Below are positions 34,052 to 42,927 of a stretch of DNA of 64,000 nt, in pieces. The notes below the pieces were generated by a model. It was not told the DNA's origin. It did not search any database and was given only the letters and a program-made list of their open reading frames with translations. The DNA lies in NCBI RefSeq assembly GCF_900188145.1, contig NZ_FZOJ01000022.1, positions 20,488-84,487 on the forward strand, read 5' to 3'. The stretch comes from Anaerovirgula multivorans. Lineage in GTDB: Bacteria > Bacillota > Clostridia > Peptostreptococcales > Natronincolaceae. The position numbers and the translations under genes were made by a program. Every line of letters begins with the position of its first letter. Positions within the stretch are counted from its first letter, which is position 1.

Positions 34052-35768
34052 TGACATTCCCCCTATATTTTGGCAAATAAGTTTTGATGATTGTTCCGAT
34101 GCCTTCCCTACTTTGCACTTCAATGTCTCCATGATTTGACACAATCAATTTATGCACCACAGAAAGTCCTAATCCCGTTCCACTTTCTCCTGTTGTAAAA
34201 AAAGGATCGAATATTTTATCTAAGTTTTCTCTCTTGATTCCACATCCGTTATCTTCAAATAGGACAAGTATAAATTTATCTTCCTTCCCCTTTGAACTAT
34301 CCACTGTTATTTTCAAAGCCCCTCCCACATCAATGGCATTTAATGCATTAGAAATGATGTTAAGAAAAATCTGTGAAAGCTGCCCTTTATCAAAATAAAC
34401 GCTTCTATCCTCTATGTTATACGTAACACTAATCTCTGCTTCTTTTTCCTCTGCCTTTGTATCAGAAAAAAGAAGTGATTTTTCAAGTATATTCACTACA
34501 TTTACAATTTGAAGCTTTGGAATTCTTGGCTTTGAGAAATTCAAAAGATCCGTAATCAATATATCCAGTCGCTCAATTTCTCCAATAATCGCTTGAAAAA
34601 GATTTTGTTCCCGTGGTTTGACATGCTCCATAAGTCTTTTATTTAATATTTGTGCACTCATTTTAATTCCTGAAAGAGGATTTCTGATTTCATGGGCCAG
34701 AGCTGCTGTTAGCTGTCCCAGTGATGTCAGTCGATTTATTCTTTCAACACTTTCTTCAATTTTTTTTCTGCTTGTGATGTCACTTAAACTACATAGGACA
34801 CCAATATATTCCCCCGAAACGTCTTTCATTAAAGAAGTCGTAATGTCAAGATAGATTGACTCTTTTTTGTCACTTTCATAAAAATGTTGAACTCGATTGA
34901 TAGTTTCCACTCTTTTAGTTGTTTCATTAAGTTGAAGCATAAGTTTTTTTATGATCTGGGGGTTTTTTTCGTTTAAACCCATTACCCTATCGATAATCTG
35001 TGCAGCCCCATCGTTATAATTTTTTATTTTCCCGTGCATGTCCGCAGTTATAATACCCGTTGATATACTTCTTAATATATCTTCATTAAATCTTTTCATC
35101 TGAAGAAATCTATTGGTGCGAATAGAGATCTGATTCTTCATTTCATTAAAAGCTTGCCCCAAAAGTCCAAGCTCATCTTCCCTTTTTATGTTTATATCAC
35201 GTTGAAAATTACCGGATATGATATTATTATAGCCTTCCAAAAATATTCCTATCGGTTTTGAAAAATTTTCTATCATGAAAAGTATAGTTTTTAAGGAAAT
35301 GATTATTGAAACAGCTATTAATATGAGATAAGGTTTATTGACGTTTAGAACCTTCAAAAAGAGTTGAAATTTGTCAATAATTATATAAACTGAGATATTT
35401 AAATTCTCATAGGTCCTTCTCTTAATTTCATATCTTCTGCTTTCTACGTAATCGCTATGAATTTTATCAACATCTAAATTCAATCCCTCTATTTTCTCAT
35501 AGACCACTTCGTTTCCTTCATATACCACAATTCCGAAGTTGCTTAATGCAGAAAGAGAGCTAAAAAGAATCTGTCTAGAATAGAATTCATCATTTGTCTG
35601 AGATATTGCTACAGAGATAGCATTAAAAGAATTTTCAATGTTTTGATTCGCATTTTCATAAGAATTTTTTTGCATATTATTAAAAAATAGGATACTCAAA
35701 ATCATGGTAGGCATGATCATCAAAACTAGTATAGGCACTGCAATTTTTCTTTTAAGCTTGAGCTTCAT
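34026..35768 (-). CDS. Membrane sensor histidine kinase (NtrB-like) with PAS domain
   Basis: 580 residues. TM1 about 10-31, an extracytoplasmic region of about 100 residues, TM2 about 142-162, HAMP (about 165-220, ISGNFQRDINIKREDELGLLG), PAS with a PAC tail (SISTGIITADMHG; EYIGVLCSLSDITSRK), HisKA with AALAHEIRNPLSGIK, and HATPase_c with NALNAIDVGG, FEDNGCGIKREN, FDPFFTTG and GTGLGLSVV. It should phosphorylate the adjacent response regulator. The ligand may be sensed directly or with the divergent Cache protein at 35980. Confidence 0.92.
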   Translation of the reverse strand: MKLKLKRKIAVPILVLMIMPTMILSILFFNNMQKNSYENANQNIENSFNAISVAISQTNDEFYSRQILFSSLSALSNFGIVVYEGNEVVYEKIEGLNLDVDKIHSDYVESRRYEIKRRTYENLNISVYIIIDKFQLFLKVLNVNKPYLILIAVSIIISLKTILFMIENFSKPIGIFLEGYNNIISGNFQRDINIKREDELGLLGQAFNEMKNQISIRTNRFLQMKRFNEDILRSISTGIITADMHGKIKNYNDGAAQIIDRVMGLNEKNPQIIKKLMLQLNETTKRVETINRVQHFYESDKKESIYLDITTSLMKDVSGEYIGVLCSLSDITSRKKIEESVERINRLTSLGQLTAALAHEIRNPLSGIKMSAQILNKRLMEHVKPREQNLFQAIIGEIERLDILITDLLNFSKPRIPKLQIVNVVNILEKSLLFSDTKAEEKEAEISVTYNIEDRSVYFDKGQLSQIFLNIISNALNAIDVGGALKITVDSSKGKEDKFILVLFEDNGCGIKRENLDKIFDPFFTTGESGTGLGLSVVHKLIVSNHGDIEVQSREGIGTIIKTYLPKYRGNVNENKNSCD

Positions 35769-35979
35769 ATAGGATATCTCCCTTTGCTAAAAATTGATAG
35801 ATTCATTATATACTTTTTACGGTCAAAAATAAATATTTTCAATAGGCTACCAAAATACAACGCCCTATCGGATTAGATAAATTGCTTCTACAATCCATAA
35901 TCTTTCGAAAATTTATGAAGGTGAAAAACTTTAGAATATGATAAAATATTGTTATTAAATTCTTTCAAGAGGTGTTTTC

Positions 35980-37356
35980 ATGAACAGGTTAACAACAAAA
36001 TTTATTCTTTTTTTTGTCATAATTATTTTTTTAATAAATTTCTATATAACAAACTCTAGTAAAATATTTATAAACCAATATGCAAAATCATTTGACAATT
36101 CTGTAGAGCAGCATAATTTATACATTGCAGAGTTTCTATCCTCCTTCGAAAACGCTATCGAAATGTTTTCAAAAAATGAAATGGTACAATATGTATCAGA
36201 TCATCCTGAGAAATATTACGAATCTACACTAGAGCTTTTTAAGGCTTTTCAAGAGTCCTACGCCTCTACTGCTTATGCTTACTTTGCACCAAAGAAAAAA
36301 ATCGGTAGGACAAACCAATTTGTCTCTTGGCCAGATACCTCAGAAGAATTATCAAATATCGGATGGATTGCTGAAGAAAGACCGTGGTATATTAACGCCA
36401 TAAAATCAGAAGGAACAATTGCTTGGACAGAACCTTATATTGATACAACTACAAAAAAAAATATTATTACGTTTTCAAAGGAAGTCAGAGACCGGGAAAA
36501 CAACTTTAAAGGCGTTATGGCAATTGATCTTTATCTTGACGACGTATCAAAAAAAATAAACTATTTCCAAGAATTCAATGAAGGACATTTGCTTATTATT
36601 TCAAGAGATAACAGTGAATATTTTTTCGTGATAGATTCCCATGAAAATATAAACTTAAAGTCTCTTTTTACCAATGACCTTAAGAATAGTTTGTATGAGA
36701 AAAAATCAGGGAACTTTTATATTGATAATAAAGTTGGAAGTTATTACATTACTTTTACAACCAATATGGTTACGGGATGGAAAATTGTGGGTGTTATTGA
36801 ACAAAACAATTTGAATAAAGGCGTCAAAGATATGGCAGATACTATTTTTTTCGGAGTTATTGCAATGGCATTTATAGGTATTGCAAGTATATTATTTGTG
36901 ACAAAAGAAATGGGATCTACTATACAAATACTTAGTAACTCCATCGATCCTCCTGAGGAGAAAGTTCTTTCATCAGATAAAAATACGAAATTATTTGAAT
37001 TTAAAAAAGAAGAAAGCGTATTTGAAATGGAAAACGCAAATATGAATATACTTTTTGAAATTGAAGCCCAAAAAGAAAAAATAAATGAGATGGTAAAAAA
37101 CAGACAAAATCTTGATTCCCTAAATATTTATCAATTAAAAATTTCAATCAAGAGATTACTTGAATACTTGAATCATCTTGACTTAACTCTAAAATCCCAC
37201 GAGATTCAAAAAGAAAGCGTTATTAACTTGTTTATTGAGATACAAGCAATCCTGGGTATCATGAAAACACAATCCATTACTTATGAAGAAGACAATGGTT
37301 TCAGGGAGTTAGATGCGCTCATCTGTGGCATAATGGATTTAAAAAATCCATTATGA
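35980..37356 (+). CDS. Membrane Cache-domain sensor without a recognisable output domain
   Basis: 458 residues. TM1 about 7-25, an extracellular Cache domain (FVSWPDTSEELSNIGWIAEE, RPWYINAIKSEGTIAWTEPY, KNIITFSKEVRD, GVMAIDLYLDDVSKK), TM2 about 287-307, then 150 cytoplasmic residues rich in charged heptads (EKINEMVKNRQNLDSLNIY). Cache domains typically bind amino acids or carboxylates. No MCP signalling, kinase, GGDEF or EAL domain was found. Divergent from the histidine kinase, it may act as an accessory receptor. Confidence 0.75.
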   Translation: MNRLTTKFILFFVIIIFLINFYITNSSKIFINQYAKSFDNSVEQHNLYIAEFLSSFENAIEMFSKNEMVQYVSDHPEKYYESTLELFKAFQESYASTAYAYFAPKKKIGRTNQFVSWPDTSEELSNIGWIAEERPWYINAIKSEGTIAWTEPYIDTTTKKNIITFSKEVRDRENNFKGVMAIDLYLDDVSKKINYFQEFNEGHLLIISRDNSEYFFVIDSHENINLKSLFTNDLKNSLYEKKSGNFYIDNKVGSYYITFTTNMVTGWKIVGVIEQNNLNKGVKDMADTIFFGVIAMAFIGIASILFVTKEMGSTIQILSNSIDPPEEKVLSSDKNTKLFEFKKEESVFEMENANMNILFEIEAQKEKINEMVKNRQNLDSLNIYQLKISIKRLLEYLNHLDLTLKSHEIQKESVINLFIEIQAILGIMKTQSITYEEDNGFRELDALICGIMDLKNPL

Positions 37357-37417
37357 GACTGAAGCAAACCTTAAAGTCTGTACCCTAAATTAATATATAT
37401 ACAGACGGGCACTTATT

Positions 37418-37472
37418 AAAAGGAGCTTTCTCTACATGATTTTATTAATCATTTAAAAAGACAGCTCCTTTT
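37418..37472. terminator. Bidirectional terminator between Cache sensor and hndD
   Basis: AAAAGGAGCT (37418-37427) pairs with AGCTCCTTTT (37463-37472); an inner ATGATT/AATCAT stem lies between. It separates convergent transcription units. Confidence 0.8.
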
Positions 37473-37485
37473 ATCGTTTCTTATA

Positions 37486-39234
37486 TTATATTCTTTCCTT
37501 TGCCTCAAACTTTGTATGGAGCAAATTATGGGCTCTTTCGCCATAATAAGGCTCTCCTAGATATTCTTCATAAAGCTTAATCACCTCAGGGTTCTCATGG
37601 GACTTTCTGATGGATTTTCTTTCATCCTCTTTATAAATAGCCTCCTGCCGTTTTTTTACGATTTCATCATTGCCATAATGATAGGGTTGTCCACCACCAC
37701 CAATGCAACCTCCTGGACATGCCATAATTTCGATCGCATGGAATTCAGATTTGCCATTTCTGATATCCTCTAGCATCTGCCGTGCATTGCCTAAACCGTG
37801 AGCAATACCGATCTTTATTTCTTGTCCCTTTAAATCTACAGTAGCTTCTCTAATGCCCTTCATACCTCTTAATTGTTTAAAATCTACTTTTTCTAATGTT
37901 TCTCCTGTAATCCATTCATAAGCGGTTCGCATAGCTGCTTCAATCACACCACCAGTGGTACCAAAAATGGTAGCCGCTCCTGTTGATTCTCCTAATGGAT
38001 GGTCAAAGTCCTCATCTGGCAGCTTGTCAAAATCTATTCCTGCTTCCTTCAACATATCTCCCAATTCTCTTGTGGTAATAACAATATCTACATTGTCATT
38101 ATCATCAATACTAAGCTCTGTCCTAGCTGCCTCTGCTTTTTTAGTAACACAGGGCATAACAGAAACCACCACCATTTTTTTAGGGTCTATCCCCATTTTT
38201 TCAGCTAAATAGGTTTTTGCTATTGTACCAAACATAATATGAGGGGATTTGCAGGTAGAAGGCACGTCGACCATGTCAGGAAATTGATGTTCAATAAAGC
38301 TTACCCACGCAGGACAACAGCTGGTGAGCATAGGTAATCTTCCACCATTTTCTAATCGGTGAATGAGTTCCTTTGCCTCCTCCATAATGGTAACATCGGC
38401 ACCAAACTCTGTATCATAAACTTGGTCAAATCCCATTCGTCTCAATGCCGCAGCCAGTTTTCCTGTTACTATGGTTCCTGGCTCCATACCAAAAAGCTCT
38501 CCTAAAGCCACTCGTATGGCTGGAGCAACCTGTACTACTACATATTTATCAGGCTTATGTAATTCCTCCCATACTTTATGGGTATGAAATACTTCTGTTA
38601 AGGCAGCCGTTGGACATACGGCTACACATTGTCCACAATAGGTGCAGGAGGTTTCTGCCATAGGCAAATTGAAGGCAGGTCCTACGATTGTATCAAAGCC
38701 TCTATTTAATGCGGATAAAATCCCACAGGTTTGTATTTCATTACAGGCAGTTTCACAGCGACGACATAGAATGCATTTATCTTGGTTTTTGATTACCGCC
38801 TGACTAGATGTATCTAAATGGTATTTATTGCGTTTTCCTGTATATTTGATTTCCCTAACATTTAGCTCCTTTGCAAGGGCCTGAAGCTCACACCTTAGGT
38901 TTCTTTGACATATAAGGCAGTCGGTTGGATGATTGGAAAGCAGTAGCTCTACTGCCATTCTTCTAGCTCGTATAGCCCTTAATGAGTCAGTACGAATTAC
39001 CATACCATCATTGACTGGTGTGGCACAGGCCGGTGCAAGATTCGGTCTTTGCTCCACCTCTACCATGCATACCCTACAGGAGGCAGTACGATTTACCATT
39101 TTTAAGTCATGTAAATCCAAATGGCATAGAGTAGGAATTTTTATGCCTGCCTCTACTGCTGCATTTAAAATTGTATATTCTCTAGGAACCTCTACTTCCT
39201 TATCATTAATGGTTACTTTTACAGTTTCCTTCAA
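37486..39234 (-). CDS. hndD: [FeFe] hydrogenase catalytic subunit (HndD/HydA)
   Basis: 582 residues from the TTG at 39232-39234, chosen because AAAGGTGG lies just upstream; another TTG at 39255 lacks this. Modular group A hydrogenase: N-terminal [2Fe-2S] (TLCHLDLH, SCRVCMVEV, ACATPV), His-ligated cluster (HPTDCLICQRNLRCELQ), two [4Fe-4S] (CILCRRCETAC; CTYCGQCVAVCP), then the H-cluster motifs TSCCPAW, MPCVTKKAEA and MACPGGCIGGGGQP and a small-subunit-like tail. With HndABC it would be a bifurcating complex coupling NAD(P)H and ferredoxin to H2. Confidence 0.95.
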   Translation of the reverse strand: MKETVKVTINDKEVEVPREYTILNAAVEAGIKIPTLCHLDLHDLKMVNRTASCRVCMVEVEQRPNLAPACATPVNDGMVIRTDSLRAIRARRMAVELLLSNHPTDCLICQRNLRCELQALAKELNVREIKYTGKRNKYHLDTSSQAVIKNQDKCILCRRCETACNEIQTCGILSALNRGFDTIVGPAFNLPMAETSCTYCGQCVAVCPTAALTEVFHTHKVWEELHKPDKYVVVQVAPAIRVALGELFGMEPGTIVTGKLAAALRRMGFDQVYDTEFGADVTIMEEAKELIHRLENGGRLPMLTSCCPAWVSFIEHQFPDMVDVPSTCKSPHIMFGTIAKTYLAEKMGIDPKKMVVVSVMPCVTKKAEAARTELSIDDNDNVDIVITTRELGDMLKEAGIDFDKLPDEDFDHPLGESTGAATIFGTTGGVIEAAMRTAYEWITGETLEKVDFKQLRGMKGIREATVDLKGQEIKIGIAHGLGNARQMLEDIRNGKSEFHAIEIMACPGGCIGGGGQPYHYGNDEIVKKRQEAIYKEDERKSIRKSHENPEVIKLYEEYLGEPYYGERAHNLLHTKFEAKERI

Positions 39235-39259
39235 GTTAACACCACCTTTATTCAATTAT

Positions 39260-40909
39260 TTACTTTTTAGGAATAGTTGTTGCTTTTTTCTTACCCATAG
39301 AGCATACTCCCGCTGGACATTTTTTATTGACAACGTGTTCATGATACTCTTCTGCAAAGTATTTCATTGTGCTTAATACAGGATTAGGAGAGCTTTGTCC
39401 TAATCCGCAAAGAGAGCTTTCCTTTACCATTTCCCCTAAGCTCTTTAGATTTTCCAAATCCTCCTCTGTTCCTCTACCATTGGTAATCCTTGTTAGAATT
39501 TCATGTAGTCGTTTATTCCCAATTCTACAAGGCGTACATTTACCGCAGGATTCATCTTCTGTGAATTCTAAATAAAACTTTGATATGTTTACCATACAGT
39601 TATCTTCATCCATGACAATCATGCCGCCTGAACCCATCATAGACCCTATTTCTTTTAAAGTTTCATAATCAATATGGGTGTCTAAATACTCCTCAGGAAT
39701 ACATCCTCCTGATGGCCCCCCGGTTTGTACTGCCTTAAATTTCTTATTATCTCGAATCCCTCCGCCGATATCATAAATAATCTCTCTGAGGGTGATTCCC
39801 ATAGGTACCTCTACTAATCCTACATTATTTACTTTTCCTGCCAATGCAAATACCTTGGTACCCTTACTGCCTTCTGTTCCAACACGACTAAACCATGCTG
39901 GACCCTTCAAAATAATCTGAGGTATATTAGCAAAGGTTTCTACATTGTTGACAGAGGTTGGTTTGTCCCACAATCCACTTTCTGCAGGAAAGGGGGGTTT
40001 GGCATTTGGTTCCCCTCTACCTCCCTCGACTGAGTTAATCAAGGCTGTTTCTTCTCCACATACAAAGGCTCCAGCTCCATACTTTAGCTCAATATCAAAA
40101 TTGAAGTCACTATTAAATATCTTCTCTCCTAAAAAGCCATATTCCCTCGCCTGCTCTATTGCTATATTTAACCGTTGTATAGCCAAAGGATATTCTGCTC
40201 GAATATAAATATAACCTTTTTCTGCACCAATAGCATAGCCAGCAATAGCCATAGCCTCCAATACACTATGGGGATCTCCCTCCAGTATGCTTCTATCCAT
40301 AAAGGCACCGGGGTCTCCTTCATCAGCATTACAGATAATAAACTTTACATCATTTTTGTTTCTATAAGTCAACTCCCATTTGTAGCCTGTAGGAAAACCT
40401 CCTCCACCTCTTCCTCGGAGTCCACTATCTTTAACAGTCTGAATAACCTCTTCAGGTGTCATTTCTGTTAAGACTTTTCCAAGGGCTAAATATCCGTTTT
40501 CAGCTATGTATTCCTCTATGTTTTCAGGGTTAATGAAGCCACAGTTTCTAAGGGCGATTCGCAGCTGCTTATGATAAAAGGATATTTTCTCCTGTTCCTC
40601 AATCTTTTTTTCAAGAGTAGGTTCTTCATAAAGCAATCTTTGAACGATTCTTCCTTTAATGATGTGTTCTTTTACTATTTCTTCAATATCTTCAGGCTTC
40701 ACTTCTACATAAAAAACATGGTCTGGATGAATCTTAACAATGGGTCCCTTTTCACAAAAACCGAAACAACCGGTTTTTACAACCTGTACTTCTTCAGAGT
40801 AACCAGTTTTTTTCAATTCATCTTCAAATTTTCCTATCATTTCTCTACTTTCTTGAGATTCACAGGCGGTGCCGCCGCAAACCAGAATATGTGATCGATA
40901 TCGCTTCAT
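39260..40909 (-). CDS. hndC: NuoF-like NADH/ferredoxin subunit of bifurcating hydrogenase (HndC/HydB)
   Basis: 549 residues from the ATG at 40907-40909 (TTGGAGGACAAGTAT upstream). N-terminal thioredoxin-like [2Fe-2S] (CGGTACESQES, KTGCFGFCEKGP), FMN/NADH domain (GLRGRGGGGFPTGYKWE, CNADEGDPGAFMDR, YGAGAFVCGEETALI) and the [4Fe-4S] motif ESCGKCTPCRIGNKRL. HydB homologues usually continue after CPAGVC with a ferredoxin-like domain carrying two [4Fe-4S] clusters. Here the protein stops 15 residues after CPAGVC (SMGKKKATTIPKK), so that domain is absent. Confidence 0.93.
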   Translation of the reverse strand: MKRYRSHILVCGGTACESQESREMIGKFEDELKKTGYSEEVQVVKTGCFGFCEKGPIVKIHPDHVFYVEVKPEDIEEIVKEHIIKGRIVQRLLYEEPTLEKKIEEQEKISFYHKQLRIALRNCGFINPENIEEYIAENGYLALGKVLTEMTPEEVIQTVKDSGLRGRGGGGFPTGYKWELTYRNKNDVKFIICNADEGDPGAFMDRSILEGDPHSVLEAMAIAGYAIGAEKGYIYIRAEYPLAIQRLNIAIEQAREYGFLGEKIFNSDFNFDIELKYGAGAFVCGEETALINSVEGGRGEPNAKPPFPAESGLWDKPTSVNNVETFANIPQIILKGPAWFSRVGTEGSKGTKVFALAGKVNNVGLVEVPMGITLREIIYDIGGGIRDNKKFKAVQTGGPSGGCIPEEYLDTHIDYETLKEIGSMMGSGGMIVMDEDNCMVNISKFYLEFTEDESCGKCTPCRIGNKRLHEILTRITNGRGTEEDLENLKSLGEMVKESSLCGLGQSSPNPVLSTMKYFAEEYHEHVVNKKCPAGVCSMGKKKATTIPKK

Positions 40910-40928
40910 ATACTTGTCCTCCAAACGC

Positions 40929-41318
40929 TTATTCTTTATGAAAGGATTTAGAAATAATTGAATCCTGCAATAGTTCTCCCTTTTCTATATGCTTCTCAAT
41001 AATTTCCTTTGCCTTTTCCTTATCAACTTTGCCATACAAAATAGGGGCTTGCCCTGGCACATTCACCTGTACAATAGGTTCATCATGACAATAACCCATA
41101 CATCCCACCTGTACCAAATAAACATTTGTTAGGTTTTTTTCTTCAATTTCGTGAAAAAGAGTGTTAAAAGTTTCCCTAGCTCCTGCTGCAATTCCACAGG
41201 TAGCCATTCCCACCTTCAATTTTATATTCTCTTCTTCCCCCACCTTTCTTATGTTTAAGCCTTCATTGGCATTTTCTCTAATTTTTTTTAGTTCCTCTAG
41301 AGATTTAATTTGTCTCAT
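40929..41318 (-). CDS. hndB: Thioredoxin-like [2Fe-2S] ferredoxin subunit (HndB)
   Basis: 129 residues. Cys pattern MATCGIAAGARET and VGCMGYCHDEPIV gives the C-x-n-C...C-x3-C cluster of thioredoxin-fold ferredoxins. It matches the small HndB subunit that sits between HndA and HndC. Overlaps hndA by 4 nt and precedes hndC by 20 nt. Role is electron relay within the hydrogenase complex. Confidence 0.9.
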   Translation of the reverse strand: MRQIKSLEELKKIRENANEGLNIRKVGEEENIKLKVGMATCGIAAGARETFNTLFHEIEEKNLTNVYLVQVGCMGYCHDEPIVQVNVPGQAPILYGKVDKEKAKEIIEKHIEKGELLQDSIISKSFHKE

Positions 41319-41839
41319 TGCAGCACCTCCTGTCGATACTCAGATAGAATCCCTTCTACTTCCTCTGGCTTTACTCGTCCGTATACCTTATCATTAATCA
41401 CCACTAGGGGAGCTAGTCCACAGGCCCCTACACACCGTACATCCTTTAGGGTAAACTTCCTATCCTCAGTAGTATCCCCTACGGAAACCTTTAGCTTATT
41501 TTCAAATTCCTCTAACAATTTGTTGCCTCCCTTTACAAAGCAGGCAGTGCCTGTACAGATATTAATGACGTATTCTCCCCTTGGCTCTTCCGTAAAATAG
41601 GTATAAAACGTAACAACACCATTTACTTTAGCACCCGCCAGACCTAATCTTCTAGCAATAAAAAGCTGAACATCCCTTGGTAGGTAACCAAAAATATCCT
41701 GTGCCCGATGCAATACCTGTATCAGTCTACCCTCAAGAGAAGGTAAACTGTCTATGTATCTCTCCAGCTCCTCATAATGCTCCTTTGGTATAGGTTTTTC
41801 ATTATTGTTTTTTCCCTTCACTCTAAGTTCTTCTGGCAT
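41315..41839 (-). CDS. hndA: NuoE-like [2Fe-2S] subunit (HndA)
   Basis: 174 residues. Helical N terminus (YLPRDVQLFIARRLGLAGAKVNGVVTFY) and thioredoxin-like [2Fe-2S] domain (INICTGTACFVKGG, CVGACGLAPLVVIND). First gene of hndABCD; the four genes overlap or lie within 25 nt of each other, so they form one operon. Homologues are the NuoE/HydC subunits of NADH-linked complexes. Confidence 0.93.
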   Translation of the reverse strand: MPEELRVKGKNNNEKPIPKEHYEELERYIDSLPSLEGRLIQVLHRAQDIFGYLPRDVQLFIARRLGLAGAKVNGVVTFYTYFTEEPRGEYVINICTGTACFVKGGNKLLEEFENKLKVSVGDTTEDRKFTLKDVRCVGACGLAPLVVINDKVYGRVKPEEVEGILSEYRQEVLQ

Positions 41840-41941
41840 ATAACTCCTTCCTCTCTAAATTCAAATAGGTATAGTTCACCTATTATTGTTTATTAAATCC
41901 ATATTTATTATTCTTTTCTAAATCTAATTCTCTTTGACGAG

Positions 41942-41970
41942 AAAAAACCCACTTAAAGAATCTAAGTGAG
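41942..41970 (-). terminator. Terminator after the 3-hydroxybutyrate dehydrogenase-like gene
   Basis: Minus strand: CTCACTTA - loop - TAAGTGGG followed by T6. Ends the leftward operon that begins at 45995. Confidence 0.8.
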
Positions 41971-41998
41971 CTTTGATAGGCTTATCATTTTCTATTAG

Positions 41999-42739
41999 TT
42001 ACAGTACTACTCCACCGTCTACGCTTAACACAGTACCTGTAATAAATCTAGCTTCTTCCGATGCAAGAAATGCATAGGCATTTGCAACATCTTCTGGTAA
42101 ACCTAAGTCTTTAAGTGGCGATTTATCCCTCATCATATCCAGCACCTTATCTGGCATCTTTTGTACCATAGGAGTTAATATAAACCCTGGTGCTACAGCG
42201 TTGACTCTAATTCCTTTTTTTCCCAATTCTTTTGCCCAGGTTTTCGTCATTCCTATAACTCCCCACTTTGTAGCAGCATAATTGGTTTGACCAAAATTCC
42301 CGTAAATACCTACTACTGAAGATGCACTCAAAATCACGCCACTACCTTGTTCTGCCATTACTTTAGCTAAGATTTGTGTACAAGTATAGACACCTTTTAA
42401 ATTTACAGCAATTACCTTATCAAAGTTCTCTTCTGACATTTTTAACAACTGGCTATCCGCCGTGATTCCAGCATTATTTACTAGTATGTCTATCTTACCC
42501 CATTTACTTATTACATCTTCTGCTACTGTTTGAATTTCATCTCTTCTCAATACGTTTGCTTCATAAAATAATACTTCTCCTCCTAAGGCCTTTAGCTCTG
42601 CTACGGTGCTTTTTAAATTATCAACACCTATATCAGTTATGGCAACCTTTGCCCCCTCATTAACAAATTTTATCGCAGTTGCCTTTCCTATACCTTGAGC
42701 AGCTCCTGTAATAATAGCAACTTTGTCCTTTAATCTCAT
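41999..42739 (-). CDS. Short-chain dehydrogenase, 3-hydroxybutyrate dehydrogenase/FabG-like
   Basis: 246 residues from the ATG at 42737-42739, after AAGGAGGTAATCGT. Rossmann motif TGAAQGIGKATA, NNAGI, catalytic Ser in ASSVVGIYG and Y-x3-K in NYAATKWGVIG, then RVNAVAPGFILTPM. Family members reduce 3-oxoacyl-ACP or oxidise 3-hydroxybutyrate. Neighbouring GntP permease and CoA transferase point to oxidation of 3-hydroxybutyrate to acetoacetate; acetoacetyl-CoA reduction is the alternative. Confidence 0.85.
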   Translation of the reverse strand: MRLKDKVAIITGAAQGIGKATAIKFVNEGAKVAITDIGVDNLKSTVAELKALGGEVLFYEANVLRRDEIQTVAEDVISKWGKIDILVNNAGITADSQLLKMSEENFDKVIAVNLKGVYTCTQILAKVMAEQGSGVILSASSVVGIYGNFGQTNYAATKWGVIGMTKTWAKELGKKGIRVNAVAPGFILTPMVQKMPDKVLDMMRDKSPLKDLGLPEDVANAYAFLASEEARFITGTVLSVDGGVVL

Positions 42740-42761
42740 ACGATTACCTCCTTGAATTATT

Positions 42762-42887
42762 TTATTTATAGTCAAAAAAGCCTTTACCAGTCTTCCTTCC
42801 CAATAGACCTCCCCTTACCATCTTTTTCAGCAAAGGATGTGGTCTATACTTACATTTTTCACAGAGATTCACCTCTTTTTTTATCAA
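42762..42887 (-). pseudogene. hbd: C-terminal fragment of 3-hydroxybutyryl-CoA dehydrogenase
   Basis: The minus frame ending in TAA at 42762-42764 reads [15 protein letters not shown] followed by [14 protein letters not shown]. This is the characteristic end of Hbd proteins ([27 protein letters not shown]). Only about 29 matching residues remain and no NAD-binding part exists nearby. The relic lies inside the operon between gntP-like and the dehydrogenase gene. Confidence 0.85.
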
Positions 42888-42927
42888 GGACTAAAAATCA
42901 CAAAACCTATTCAATTTGTAATATCGA

